From assembly GCA_023819255.1 (NCBI GenBank), contig JAMWBU010000010.1, positions 1 through 55,960 of the forward strand: a stretch of DNA of 55,960 nt, in the 5' to 3' direction. The notes under the pieces were generated by a model. It was not told the DNA's origin. It ran no database searches and saw only the letters and a program-made list of their open reading frames with translations. Within the stretch, counting starts at the first letter, position 1; each line of letters begins with the position of its first letter. The DNA comes from Candidatus Omnitrophota bacterium. Its GTDB lineage: Bacteria; Ratteibacteria; UBA8468; B48-G9; DTJG01. The translations under genes were made by a program, and so were the position numbers. Positions 25,066 to 33,693 of this stretch are shown one piece after another.

Positions 25066-25523
25066 TAAGAAAAAAGAAATCGATTCTTAAGTTTCTTGTT
25101 TTTCTTATTATCGCAGCAGGTATTTCTTATGGCGTTAAGATTGTTTTTTTTCCTGATGAGGATGCAAGGATTCGAAAGGCTATTTCAATGGCTGTAGATG
25201 AGATTGAGAGGAAGGATGTATCAAGTTTTATCCGTCACTTCACGCTTGATTACAGGGATTGTTTCGACAACACCTATGGAACTCTTTATATTTTTTTGAG
25301 GAACAATATTGATGTGTTCAAACGGATAAATATCAGTATAAGCCAGATGGAAACTGAAATTGAAAAAAAAGAAGCGACTGTAAAATTTTTAGCCACAGCA
25401 AGCATAGTAAGTGCGGATGGCGAGATTTACAGAGAAGCAGGTCGTTTTATTTTGAAAATGAGAAAAGAGGATTTCAAATGGAAAATTTACAGGCTTGATG
25501 AGATGGGATATGATTTTGAATGA
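25062..25523 (+). CDS. Small membrane-anchored protein, possible NTF2-like domain
   Basis: 153 residues. An N-terminal basic stretch and single helix (about 7-27) precede an outside domain that begins with IRKAISMAVDEIERKDVSSFIRHFTLDY and continues with beta strands to WKIYRLDEMGY. The alternation of a first long helix and a curved sheet resembles SnoaL/NTF2-like domains, but I have no motif to prove it. Translationally coupled to the signal peptidase by ATGA, so it may assist or monitor export; that is speculation. Confidence 0.6.
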   Translation: MIRKKKSILKFLVFLIIAAGISYGVKIVFFPDEDARIRKAISMAVDEIERKDVSSFIRHFTLDYRDCFDNTYGTLYIFLRNNIDVFKRINISISQMETEIEKKEATVKFLATASIVSADGEIYREAGRFILKMRKEDFKWKIYRLDEMGYDFE

Positions 25524-25602
25524 TACTGACTTATAATATGAAAACATTTGTAACAGTTTTTTGATGCTTGGGATTTTCAATTTTCTAACAGGTGAACAAA
25601 TA

Positions 25603-26988
25603 ATGTGGCTCGATAAGTTGAAAAAAGAAAGACCACGTCTGATTTTAAATCAGGAAACTTTGAATGATGTTAGAAATTTGCTGAAAAGCAATCCACAGGC
25701 GCAGGATTTTTACAAAAAAATTAAAGAAAAAGCAGAAAAAATCTGTGAAGAAAGTGTTTCAAGATATGAAATTCCTGATGGAAAAAGATTGCTTTTTGTC
25801 TCAAGAAAGGTTCTTGAAAGGGTGTATTTTCTTGCTTTTGTTTATAACATTGAAAAGGACAAAAAGTATCTGGAAAGATTATGGCAGGAACTGAACGCTG
25901 CGGCAAACTTTCCTGACTGGAATCCACCACACTTTCTCAACACAGCGGAAATGGCGCACGCATTTGCCATCGGCTATGACTGGTGTTACAAAGATTGGAG
26001 CCCGGAACAGAGAAAAACAATTAAGCAGGCACTAATATCTTTCGCTTTGAATCCTGCTGTAAATACATATCGCGGAAATTCAATATATGGCCGGTGGCAC
26101 AGGGTAAGAACAAACTGGAATCAGGTGTGCAATGGCGGCATAAAATGGCGGCGATCGCATTGCTTGATGAAGAACCAGAAATATGCGTTGAAATTCTTGA
26201 TAATATTATGAAATCCCTTCCTCTGGCTATGAAGGAATTTGCTCCTGACGGAGGATGGGGGGAGGGCCCTGGATACTGGGCTTATGCCACCCAGTATAAC
26301 TTCATCTTTCTGGCGGCGCTTGAAAGCTCAATAAGACACGATTTTAATTTTCTTGAAATGGAAGGTGTTTCTGAAACTGGTTTTTTTCCGATTTATATCA
26401 CAGGACCTATTGATAAAACATTTAATTTTGCTGATAGTTCAGATAGAGTTGTGAGCGCTCCACAGATGTTTTATCTCTCTAAAAAATTTAAGAACAAGAC
26501 TTTTGCCTGGTACGCGTTCAAATATGCTTTTTTTTCATCCCCTTGACCTTATCTGGTTCCAGTCGCCTGTGGAGCCTGCGAAGGCGAATATGCCCTGTGA
26601 CAGGTATTTCAGGAACATTGAAGTTGTTACAATGAGATCTGACTGGGAAGACAGAGATGCGATATTTGTGGGTTTCAAAGCAGGGAAAAATAGTTTCAGT
26701 CATTCGCATCTTGATATCGGGAGTTTTGTAATGGACGCTCTCGGTCATAGATGGATTATAGACCTGGGATACGACAATTACAATCTTTTGGGTTATTTTG
26801 GAAAAGAAAGATGGAATTACTATAGATTGAGGGCTGAAGGGCAGAACAAAAATTCAGGCATCAAAAAGATTGCGATAAATATCAATGAAACAACTGAATC
26901 AGTCATAAAAGTGGTTCTTATCCCCTGTTCAAACAGTAAAGAAACCCCGACCATTTCAGACACAAAAATCCTTGATGAATGGAAGTGA
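25603..26988 (+). pseudogene. Heparinase II/III-like polysaccharide lyase, frameshifted and truncated
   Basis: Continuous homology runs through three frames. Part 1 (ATG 25603, after AGGTGA) is the N-terminal alpha/alpha barrel (RPRLILN...HFLNTAEMAHAFAIGYDW). The frame shifts near 26140-26160, then continues with MAAIALLDEEPEI, PDGGWGEGPGYWAYA and FADSSDRV. A second shift lies at an eight-T run near 26527. Part 3 carries FVGFKAGKNSFSHSHLDIGSFVMDALG, the conserved core, and then RLRAEGQNK, after which the family sequence breaks off and a stop follows at 26988. Normal members are 600 or more residues. Two shifts and loss of the C-terminal beta domain indicate decay, though assembly errors could explain the shifts. 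No signal peptide. Confidence 0.75.
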
Positions 26989-27042
26989 TTTGTTTCTTTT
27001 TAATTCAGGAAGTAAGAGGTTTCCTTTCTCTGTGCAAGGGTC

Positions 27043-27071
27043 TTGACAAACAAAATGTAGTATATTAAAAT
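27043..27071 (+). promoter_or_regulatory. Promoter of nrdR-nrdD
   Basis: Consensus TTGACA at 27043-27048, a 17-nt spacer and TAAAAT at 27066-27071. Expected transcription start is around 27078, leaving a leader of about 16 nt with no ribosome site. Confidence 0.7.
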
Positions 27072-27079
27072 CAGATTGA

Positions 27080-27095
27080 ACACAATATATTGCGA
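27080..27095 (+). promoter_or_regulatory. NrdR box overlapping the nrdR start
   Basis: ACACAATATATTGCGA fits the NrdR-box consensus ACACWATATATWGTGT at the first 13 positions and one of the last three. It lies just after the -10 box and its last base is the A of the nrdR ATG, a position that would block transcription: autoregulation by NrdR-dATP is inferred. I see no good second box. Confidence 0.6.
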
Positions 27096-27571
27096 TGAAA
27101 TGTCCATACTGCGGTTTCCTCGAAGATAAAGTTATTGATTCCAGAGAAAGCGAGGATGGTTTGCAAATCAGGAGAAGAAGGGAGTGTCTTCGTTGCGAAA
27201 AAAGATATACCACTTACGAAGAAATTGAAGAAAAACCTTTGATTGTTGTCAAGAAAGATGGAAGAAGAGAAAGGTTCATGAGAGAAAAGATATTTTCTGG
27301 CATTCAGAAAGCGTGTGAAAAAAGGCCGGTGAGCACCCGGCAGATTTCAATAGTTGTTGATGAAATAGAACAGGAATTCAAACAAAGACTTGAAAAGGAA
27401 GTCCCTTCAGAAGACATTGGCAATCTTATTGTTGAGAAGCTTCGCAATCTCGACCAGGTCGCTTATGTCAGATTCGCGTCTGTTTACAGACAATTCAAGG
27501 ATGTGTCAGAATTTCAGAAAGAAGTTGAAAAGATAAAGGGAGAAATCGATGGAAGACAAAATCAACAGTAA
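27095..27571 (+). CDS. nrdR: Transcriptional repressor NrdR
   Basis: 158 residues. Zinc ribbon CPYC...CLRC with RESEDGLQIRRRREC at the N terminus, then an ATP-cone (about 46-136: VVKKDGRRERFMREKIFSGI). NrdR measures ATP/dATP and represses ribonucleotide reductase operons. It overlaps nrdD by 23 nt, so regulator and target are on one message, behind a promoter with an NrdR box. Confidence 0.95.
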   Translation: MKCPYCGFLEDKVIDSRESEDGLQIRRRRECLRCEKRYTTYEEIEEKPLIVVKKDGRRERFMREKIFSGIQKACEKRPVSTRQISIVVDEIEQEFKQRLEKEVPSEDIGNLIVEKLRNLDQVAYVRFASVYRQFKDVSEFQKEVEKIKGEIDGRQNQQ

Positions 27572-29921
27572 GAAAATAGAATTTATTCGCAAGCGGGATG
27601 GTAGAATAGTACCCTTTGAAAAAATTAAGATAGCGGACGCTATTTTTAAGGCGGCGCAAAGTGTTGGCGGTCAGGATAGATATCTTGCTGAAGATCTTGC
27701 AGAGGCAGTGACAATGTATCTTAACAAAGAATTTCTCGGTAAAATCCCGACAGTAGAAGAGATTCAGGATATTGTAGAAAAGGTCCTTATAAAAACCGGG
27801 CACGCGAAAACAGCCAAGGCATATATATTGTACAGAGAAAAAAGAGCAAGAATAAGGCAGATTACCAGGGGTATCATTGAGAAAGACATTATTGAAGAAC
27901 ACCAGGAAATTGCCAGAATCAAAGAATCCACAGACCTGAGCCTTTTCGTGAGAACAAGCGGAGAAGATATTGTATTATGGGATGTTGAAAGAATCGTGGA
28001 TTCGCTGGTAAAAGAAACCGGGATGGAACAAAATATAGCAAGGTTTATAGCAACAGAGGTAGAAAAAGAAATTATTGCGGCGAAGGTAAAAAAACTCACA
28101 GCGCCCCTTATCAGAGAGCTTGTCAACGCAAAGCTTATAGAGTTTGGAATGGAGGACGCCAGAAGAAAATACACCCGGCTTGGATTGCCGCGTTATGATG
28201 TCAGAAATATAATATTTAACCCCAACAAAGAAAACGCTAACATACCACACAATCCCGAAGCGACAAATCTGACTCTTGCGGAACAGATAAAAAAGGAGTT
28301 CGCGCTTCTGGAGGTTTTTTCGCCAGAGATTTCAGACGCGCATCTTCGTGGGGATATACACCTGCACGACCTCGGTTTCATTGATAGGCCTTATTGTTCA
28401 GGGCAGTCTCTTGAATATGTTAAAAAATTTGGGCTCCATCTGCCAAACGCTCTTTCAATCGCAAAACCGGCGAAACATCCGGAAACATTGCTTGCGCACA
28501 TGGTTAAGTTTTCTGCGGCACTGCAGGGACATTTTAATGGCGCGATTGGTTGGGATGCCGTCAATATATTTTTTGCGCCTTTTCTTGAAGGTCTTTCAGA
28601 CAATGAGATCAAACAGCTTGCTCAGATGCTGATATATGAATACAGTCAGCAGGCGGTCGCGAGAGGCGGACAGGCAATTTTCAGCGATATCAATATCTAC
28701 TGGGAAATACCTGATCACTTTTTAAATGTGGAGGCAATAGGTCCAGGTGGAGAAGAAACCGGTAGAAAATACGGGGAATATCAAGAAACTGCTCAGAGAT
28801 TTGCGAAATCTCTTTTTGAGGTTTATGTTGAGGGCGATGGAATCGGAAGGCCATTTTTCTTTCCAAAGCCGCTTCTTCATATAACAAACAGGCTTTTTGA
28901 AACTCCGGGCTGGGAAGATTTTATGGAACTTGTCTGTTTTGTTGCTGTTGAAAAGGGCAATCCGTACTTTGTTTTTGACAGGGATAACACGGCAAGAATC
29001 AGCGAATGTTGCAGATTGTCTTTTAAACTGGAAGCCTCGGATATCAGAGATGCTCAAACACCGTGGAAGATGAGGTTTTCTGCGTTGCAAAATGTTACGC
29101 TTAATCTTCCAAGAGTCGCTTATTATGCTGAACATGACGATCAGAAACTTTTTCAAAACCTTGAAAATTTGATGAATCTCGCAGTGAAGGCGCATATTGA
29201 AAAACGCCGTTTCATCGAGGGAATCCTTTCTTATGGACAGAATGGACCTCTGGCGCTTTTGACCATGACCCTTGACGGAGAACCATACCTGAGAATGCAC
29301 AGGGTTACACATCTGATAGGGCTTCTTGGACTGAATGAAATGGTGCAGTACCACACAGGAAAACAGTTGCATGAATCAGATGAGGCATTCAGATTTGGAT
29401 TAAAGGTGATTTCTTACCTGAAGATTCTTTGCGACAGAAAAGCAAAAGAAACAGGTTATAGATTTGTGCTGGAACAGACGCCCGCAGAATCAACAGCTTA
29501 TCGACTTGCAAGGCTTGACCTGGAGCATTTTCCTTCAAAAAGTGATGGAATTTTGAAAGGTACTGCACCTGATAAGGTTTATTACACAAACTCAACATAC
29601 CTGAATATATCAGAAGCTATTTCGCCAATAGAAAGGGTTAAAAAAGAGGGTATTTTTCACCCGCTAATCGAAGCAGGAGCACTGACTCATATATGGCTTG
29701 GAGAAAGTAAGCCAGACCCAAAATCTCTGGCAAACTTTGTTTTAAAGGTTTTCAGACACACAAAAAACGCGCAGATTGCATTTAGCCCTGAATTTACATC
29801 CTGTCTTGACTGCGGAAGAATCTACAGAGGCATTTCCAGAGAATGCCCGTGGTGTTCCAGAACAGAAAAAGGCGTAATAAGAGTGAGACCAGAAATGTCA
29901 ACTGAACAATTGAAAATTTAA
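27549..29921 (+). CDS. nrdD: Anaerobic ribonucleoside-triphosphate reductase large chain, without glycyl-radical domain
   Basis: 790 residues. An N-terminal ATP-cone (about 8-100, IEFIRKRDGRIVPFEK) is followed by a second cone-like segment (about 115-220). The ten-stranded barrel shows HLHDLGF, AVARGGQAIFSDINIYW and SECCRLSF (Cys487/Cys488). A C-terminal zinc site is formed by Cys752, Cys755, Cys766 and Cys769. In ordinary class III enzymes a glycyl-radical segment (RVTGY or RVCGY type) follows the zinc site; here the protein ends 21 residues later without it. That segment is on the next gene. The enzyme makes dNTPs from NTPs without oxygen. The activase NrdG is not in the window. Confidence 0.92.
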   Translation: MEDKINSKKIEFIRKRDGRIVPFEKIKIADAIFKAAQSVGGQDRYLAEDLAEAVTMYLNKEFLGKIPTVEEIQDIVEKVLIKTGHAKTAKAYILYREKRARIRQITRGIIEKDIIEEHQEIARIKESTDLSLFVRTSGEDIVLWDVERIVDSLVKETGMEQNIARFIATEVEKEIIAAKVKKLTAPLIRELVNAKLIEFGMEDARRKYTRLGLPRYDVRNIIFNPNKENANIPHNPEATNLTLAEQIKKEFALLEVFSPEISDAHLRGDIHLHDLGFIDRPYCSGQSLEYVKKFGLHLPNALSIAKPAKHPETLLAHMVKFSAALQGHFNGAIGWDAVNIFFAPFLEGLSDNEIKQLAQMLIYEYSQQAVARGGQAIFSDINIYWEIPDHFLNVEAIGPGGEETGRKYGEYQETAQRFAKSLFEVYVEGDGIGRPFFFPKPLLHITNRLFETPGWEDFMELVCFVAVEKGNPYFVFDRDNTARISECCRLSFKLEASDIRDAQTPWKMRFSALQNVTLNLPRVAYYAEHDDQKLFQNLENLMNLAVKAHIEKRRFIEGILSYGQNGPLALLTMTLDGEPYLRMHRVTHLIGLLGLNEMVQYHTGKQLHESDEAFRFGLKVISYLKILCDRKAKETGYRFVLEQTPAESTAYRLARLDLEHFPSKSDGILKGTAPDKVYYTNSTYLNISEAISPIERVKKEGIFHPLIEAGALTHIWLGESKPDPKSLANFVLKVFRHTKNAQIAFSPEFTSCLDCGRIYRGISRECPWCSRTEKGVIRVRPEMSTEQLKI

Positions 29922-29934
29922 CCGGGGAGGAAGC

Positions 29935-30252
29935 ATGGATAGAAGTAGATTTATAGAGCACCTGAAGAATTATCCGCATCTTTATGAATTTGAGGAGAAA
30001 AATGACAATGGTTTTTCAGGGATACTGGTGAAGGATAAAGAATACAGCACCATCACATTTTTCACTGAACAGGTTATTCAGGAAAAGGAACTTGTTGAAC
30101 TGCTTAAACAAACCCATCATGGAAAAAATGTGGAGTGGATAAGCAGGGTGACAGGATATTTTTCAAAGATTAACTCGTGGAATAAAGGAAAAAAGGAAGA
30201 ATTTAAAGACAGATACAGGGTGAGTGAGGTTGACACAGGTATCACAGGATAA
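29935..30252 (+). CDS. Separate glycyl-radical subunit of the anaerobic ribonucleotide reductase
   Basis: 105 residues. The C-terminal part, EWISRVTGYFSKINSWNKGK and on to KDRYRV, is the glycyl-radical end of class III NrdD, with Gly74 as the radical site. The first ~65 residues (FIEHLKNYPHLYEFEEKNDN...) are a small domain I do not recognise. GGGGAGG (29924-29930) is well placed before ATG 29935. The gene is in another frame from nrdD and begins 13 nt after its stop, so this is a real second gene and not a single frameshift. By analogy with GrcA/YfiD, which supplies a spare radical domain to pyruvate formate-lyase, I infer that it docks on NrdD and carries the stored radical. Its end overlaps the convergent MFS gene by 11 nt. 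Confidence 0.8.
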   Translation: MDRSRFIEHLKNYPHLYEFEEKNDNGFSGILVKDKEYSTITFFTEQVIQEKELVELLKQTHHGKNVEWISRVTGYFSKINSWNKGKKEEFKDRYRVSEVDTGITG

Positions 30253-31390
30253 ATAAGAGGCCTGTCGCGGCGATAATTCCAAGTGTTCCGGCAAAGCCAA
30301 AAGCAACCGACGGATTGAACGTCTGCCACAGAAATCCAGTTATGATGGAAGCTGGCAAGAGTCCGATGCCAGCAAGGGTTGAGTGTAAACCAAGCATTGA
30401 AGCCCTGGTGTTTTCAGGCGCGAGTTGACTTACAAGTGATTTTTCAACACCTTCTGTAAGAGCGCTGTATAATCCATAAAGCCCGAGGCAAAAAATGTAA
30501 AAATGCGCGCCTCCCTTTAACGCAAAAAGCCAGTAAACAATTCCATAGATGAGATAACCGACTATTAAAACAATCTTCTGCCCAACAATGTCGGAAATCT
30601 TACCAAATGGAATAGACATAACTGCATACACAAGATTGAAAACCATATATGCCAGCATTACAGTAAGAAGAGAACCAGTTTCCCTTTGAATTCTGAGAAG
30701 CAGAAACTGGTTTGATGAATTGCCAAGAGCAAATATAAAGGTGAATATCAAAAACATCTTCAGTTTCTTCGGAAGTTTTTTGAAAGACATCTCGAATTTT
30801 TGGCCCTTTGAAATGGTTGCAGGTCTGTCTTTCACGGCAAACAGCAGTAGCCAGCCAATGAGCGCAGGTATCATTGAAATTAGAAAAATGTTTCTGTAAA
30901 AAGCGGCGCCATAATTGTGGTTTGTCGTTTTTGTAATAATGAATATCACAACAAGGACTCCTGTGAGAGCGCCGAAAGTATCCATTGCTCTGTGTATGCC
31001 ATAAGCCAGACCTCTTTTTTCCCTGTCTGAATAGTCCGCAATGAGAGCGTCTCTGGGCGCTGTTCTTATTCCTTTGCCTATTCTGTCGAGAAACCTTCCG
31101 GCAAATACATATTGCCATGAGTTTGCAAAAACAAAAAAGAGCTTGCAGGGCCAGGAAAAACCGTATCCAAAAAGCGCAAGGATTTTTCTTTTTCCAATCC
31201 TGTCGGAAATATATCCGGAGAAAACTTTAAGGAGGCTGGCAGCGCTTTCTGCGATACCTTCTATCAGGCCAAGGACTGCGGTATTTGCGCCGATGATTGT
31301 TGTCAAAAAAACAGGAATAACTGGATATATCATCTCGCTGCTTATATCCACAAAGAAACTTACAAAGCCGAGAATGAAGATTTGATTCAA
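30242..31390 (-). CDS. Major facilitator superfamily transporter
   Basis: 382 residues with about twelve membrane helices. The loop 2-3 motif is GYISDRIGKRK and loop 4-5 has RFLDRIGKGIRTAPRDALIADY, typical for one MFS group common in bacteria; a second-half motif is FGKISDIVGQK. Substrate is unknown. The start is TTG 31390, forming a TTGA overlap with the HD-GYP stop, so the two are coupled. The 3' end crosses the end of the glycyl-radical gene. Confidence 0.82.
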   Translation of the reverse strand: MNQIFILGFVSFFVDISSEMIYPVIPVFLTTIIGANTAVLGLIEGIAESAASLLKVFSGYISDRIGKRKILALFGYGFSWPCKLFFVFANSWQYVFAGRFLDRIGKGIRTAPRDALIADYSDREKRGLAYGIHRAMDTFGALTGVLVVIFIITKTTNHNYGAAFYRNIFLISMIPALIGWLLLFAVKDRPATISKGQKFEMSFKKLPKKLKMFLIFTFIFALGNSSNQFLLLRIQRETGSLLTVMLAYMVFNLVYAVMSIPFGKISDIVGQKIVLIVGYLIYGIVYWLFALKGGAHFYIFCLGLYGLYSALTEGVEKSLVSQLAPENTRASMLGLHSTLAGIGLLPASIITGFLWQTFNPSVAFGFAGTLGIIAATGLLFIL

Positions 31391-33675
31391 CTTATGGTCT
31401 CGCTGTATTTTGAATAGATTTCGTACACGAGTTGCTTGTTTTTGATGAATGCTTCAGCAATCTGAGGATCAAAGTCTTTTCCCGCAAGTTCTTCAATTCT
31501 TTTTATTGATTGGTCAAAGGTTTCTGCCTGTTTGTAAACCCTGCTTGAACTCAGGGCATCAAAAACATCGGCGAGGGAGGCAATACGGCCATAAAGCGGA
31601 ATTGCATTGCCCTTTAATCCATATGGATAACCTGTGCCATCGTATTTTTCGTGGTGGTAAAGCGCGATTAGATACGCTGCCTGAAGAATAAAAGAATCAG
31701 AACCCTCAAGCATCTTTGCGCCAACAATCGTATGCGTCCTTATTATTTCCTTTTCTTTTTCAGTCAATGCCGATGGTTTCAAAAGAACATTATCGGGAAT
31801 GGCGATTTTTCCAAGATCGTGAAGCGGAACAGCAGCTTTTATTAGTTCAACCTCTACCCTGGGAAGGGATATTTTATCGGCTATCAATGCGCAATATTCG
31901 CTTACCCGTGTGATGTGCATGCCTGTTTCTCTGTCGCGATATTCGATAGCCGCGGCAAGCCTCATAATTGTCTCAAGCTGAGACTTTTTAAGGGCGTCGT
32001 TCAGTTGCGTGTTAAAAAGTGCAACAACAGTTTGAAGACAGAAAGAAGCAATCCACTGATAATCGTTTTTTGTAAAATATCTTATTGAGGATACAGGACC
32101 TGCGCGCTTATTTACAAATAATCCATAGATGTTCATAAATGGTTCTTCCAGAATTCGCAATATCAGAAAATTTGAAACTGAAAATTCTTTGAAATCGTCG
32201 GGAAGGCGCCTGTTGTAAATTTTTACTCTGTTAGAATCAATTGTTTTCAACGCGATGGAAATGAGTTCTGTTTTTATGCTTGAATTTTCCTTGCTTACAA
32301 GGATGTTAATTTTTCCACTGCTTTTGTCCAAGCTAAAAATAACACCATCAGAAATTCCAAGAAGCGAATTTATCGTTTGCAGGGTAATCTGGGGAGTTTT
32401 GAAAAAAAATGTGTCATGAATTGCTGGAAGATAGACGCGTTTATTCATACCAGGCATTTCGTGAGGTTTAATGACAGCGGCAATTTCTCTCTGGGTGGAT
32501 TCAAGGACAGAAAGAAGTTCCTCCCCTTTTGAGATTTCTTTTCTCGCCTCAATAAAATTCATTGTAAGAAAAGCGATATAGGAAAAACTTGACGCAAAAA
32601 ACACCGGGACAGGGTCAAAGAAAAAATTATGGTATTTGAAGAGGAAAAAAGAAGTATAAAACAATGCTATGAGTACGACAATAAAAAGTCGCGTACCTCT
32701 CCAGAAAGAAGATGAAAACACAAAAAGTAACAAAAACATGGCAAAGGCCATTATGACAAGCATACTTTTTCGTCCCATTTTCCATATATAGGTGCCGCTG
32801 ATGATAGTGTATAATGATTGCATCTGCACAATCGCGCCGTATTGCATTCCGAAAGGCGTCGGAATGAGGTCTGCGTTCTTTGTGCCCATTATTGTGTGAC
32901 CGATAATCACAATCTTACCTCTAAATACATCCGGCCTGACTTTGCCTGAAAGCACATCTTCCATAGTGTAGATCATTTCTGCAAGGGCTTGTGGTTTGAG
33001 GTATCCCACCAGAAAACAACCGTCGTCATCGACAGGTATTATTCCATCTACTTTTTTGAATCCTGTGAATTTCTTAACCACGACTGGTTGGTGGTTCCGG
33101 TATATGCTTAATGCCTTGAGCGCAATATGTGGAAAATAGGTTTGGCCGAAGGCAATAAATGCCGGACATTTTCGAACTATTGTGTCAGAATCTGGGAAAA
33201 CATTGATGTGTCCCAGGTGTTTAACCGCTGATTGAAAATAAGGATGATTTTCGATTAGAGAGTCAACCCTGTAGCCTGTCTCGTTTATCTTATTTTTCAG
33301 TTTATACGGCGTAAAAACAGGAAGAATGATTTTTTCACTTCTTTCATTAAAAGAGTTTCTAAGTATTCTGTCTGCCTCTTCTGACTGTGTGGATGAAAAA
33401 AAAATATCAGAAACAATGATTCTGGATTCACTCAGAAGCTTAACCAGATTCGCGTAGTTCTTTCTGTTTGGTTCATGACCGATCTGGCGGCTGAAATTTT
33501 CAGTGGCTGTGACAAGCGAAACAGGAATATTTCTTTCAGGTTTGTCAGCCCTGATTCTCAAAAGTATGTCATAAGCGATATTGCTTAAACGGTCAAGAAA
33601 AAGTGAATAATAAAAAAAAGAGAAAATAACAAAAATAAAAATTATTACTGGCGAAAGCCATTTCTTCTCTGGCAT
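31387..33675 (-). CDS. CHASE2 sensor with HD-GYP cyclic-di-GMP phosphodiesterase domain
   Basis: 762 residues. One N-terminal helix, an extracytoplasmic CHASE2 domain (about 35-290; ends in GKIVIIGHTIMGTKNADLIPTP), three helices (about 300-380), a GAF-like stretch (about 400-560), and a C-terminal HD-GYP domain: HDLGK at 619-623 and TGYPYGLKG at about 681-689. The conserved residues for metal binding and c-di-GMP hydrolysis are present. It would sense an outside signal and lower c-di-GMP, possibly affecting surface or pilus behaviour, in keeping with the adjacent prepilin-like gene. No ribosome site stands out; it follows the prepilin gene by 18 nt. Confidence 0.85.
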   Translation of the reverse strand: MPEKKWLSPVIIFIFVIFSFFYYSLFLDRLSNIAYDILLRIRADKPERNIPVSLVTATENFSRQIGHEPNRKNYANLVKLLSESRIIVSDIFFSSTQSEEADRILRNSFNERSEKIILPVFTPYKLKNKINETGYRVDSLIENHPYFQSAVKHLGHINVFPDSDTIVRKCPAFIAFGQTYFPHIALKALSIYRNHQPVVVKKFTGFKKVDGIIPVDDDGCFLVGYLKPQALAEMIYTMEDVLSGKVRPDVFRGKIVIIGHTIMGTKNADLIPTPFGMQYGAIVQMQSLYTIISGTYIWKMGRKSMLVIMAFAMFLLLFVFSSSFWRGTRLFIVVLIALFYTSFFLFKYHNFFFDPVPVFFASSFSYIAFLTMNFIEARKEISKGEELLSVLESTQREIAAVIKPHEMPGMNKRVYLPAIHDTFFFKTPQITLQTINSLLGISDGVIFSLDKSSGKINILVSKENSSIKTELISIALKTIDSNRVKIYNRRLPDDFKEFSVSNFLILRILEEPFMNIYGLFVNKRAGPVSSIRYFTKNDYQWIASFCLQTVVALFNTQLNDALKKSQLETIMRLAAAIEYRDRETGMHITRVSEYCALIADKISLPRVEVELIKAAVPLHDLGKIAIPDNVLLKPSALTEKEKEIIRTHTIVGAKMLEGSDSFILQAAYLIALYHHEKYDGTGYPYGLKGNAIPLYGRIASLADVFDALSSSRVYKQAETFDQSIKRIEELAGKDFDPQIAEAFIKNKQLVYEIYSKYSETIS

Positions 33676-33693
33676 AATTTCAAATTAGCACGC

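Noticed and set aside
29900..29940. A simple frameshift splitting one nrdD gene
   Set aside because: The second gene has its own GGGGAGG and ATG, and ~65 residues not found in ordinary NrdD stand between the zinc site and the radical segment.
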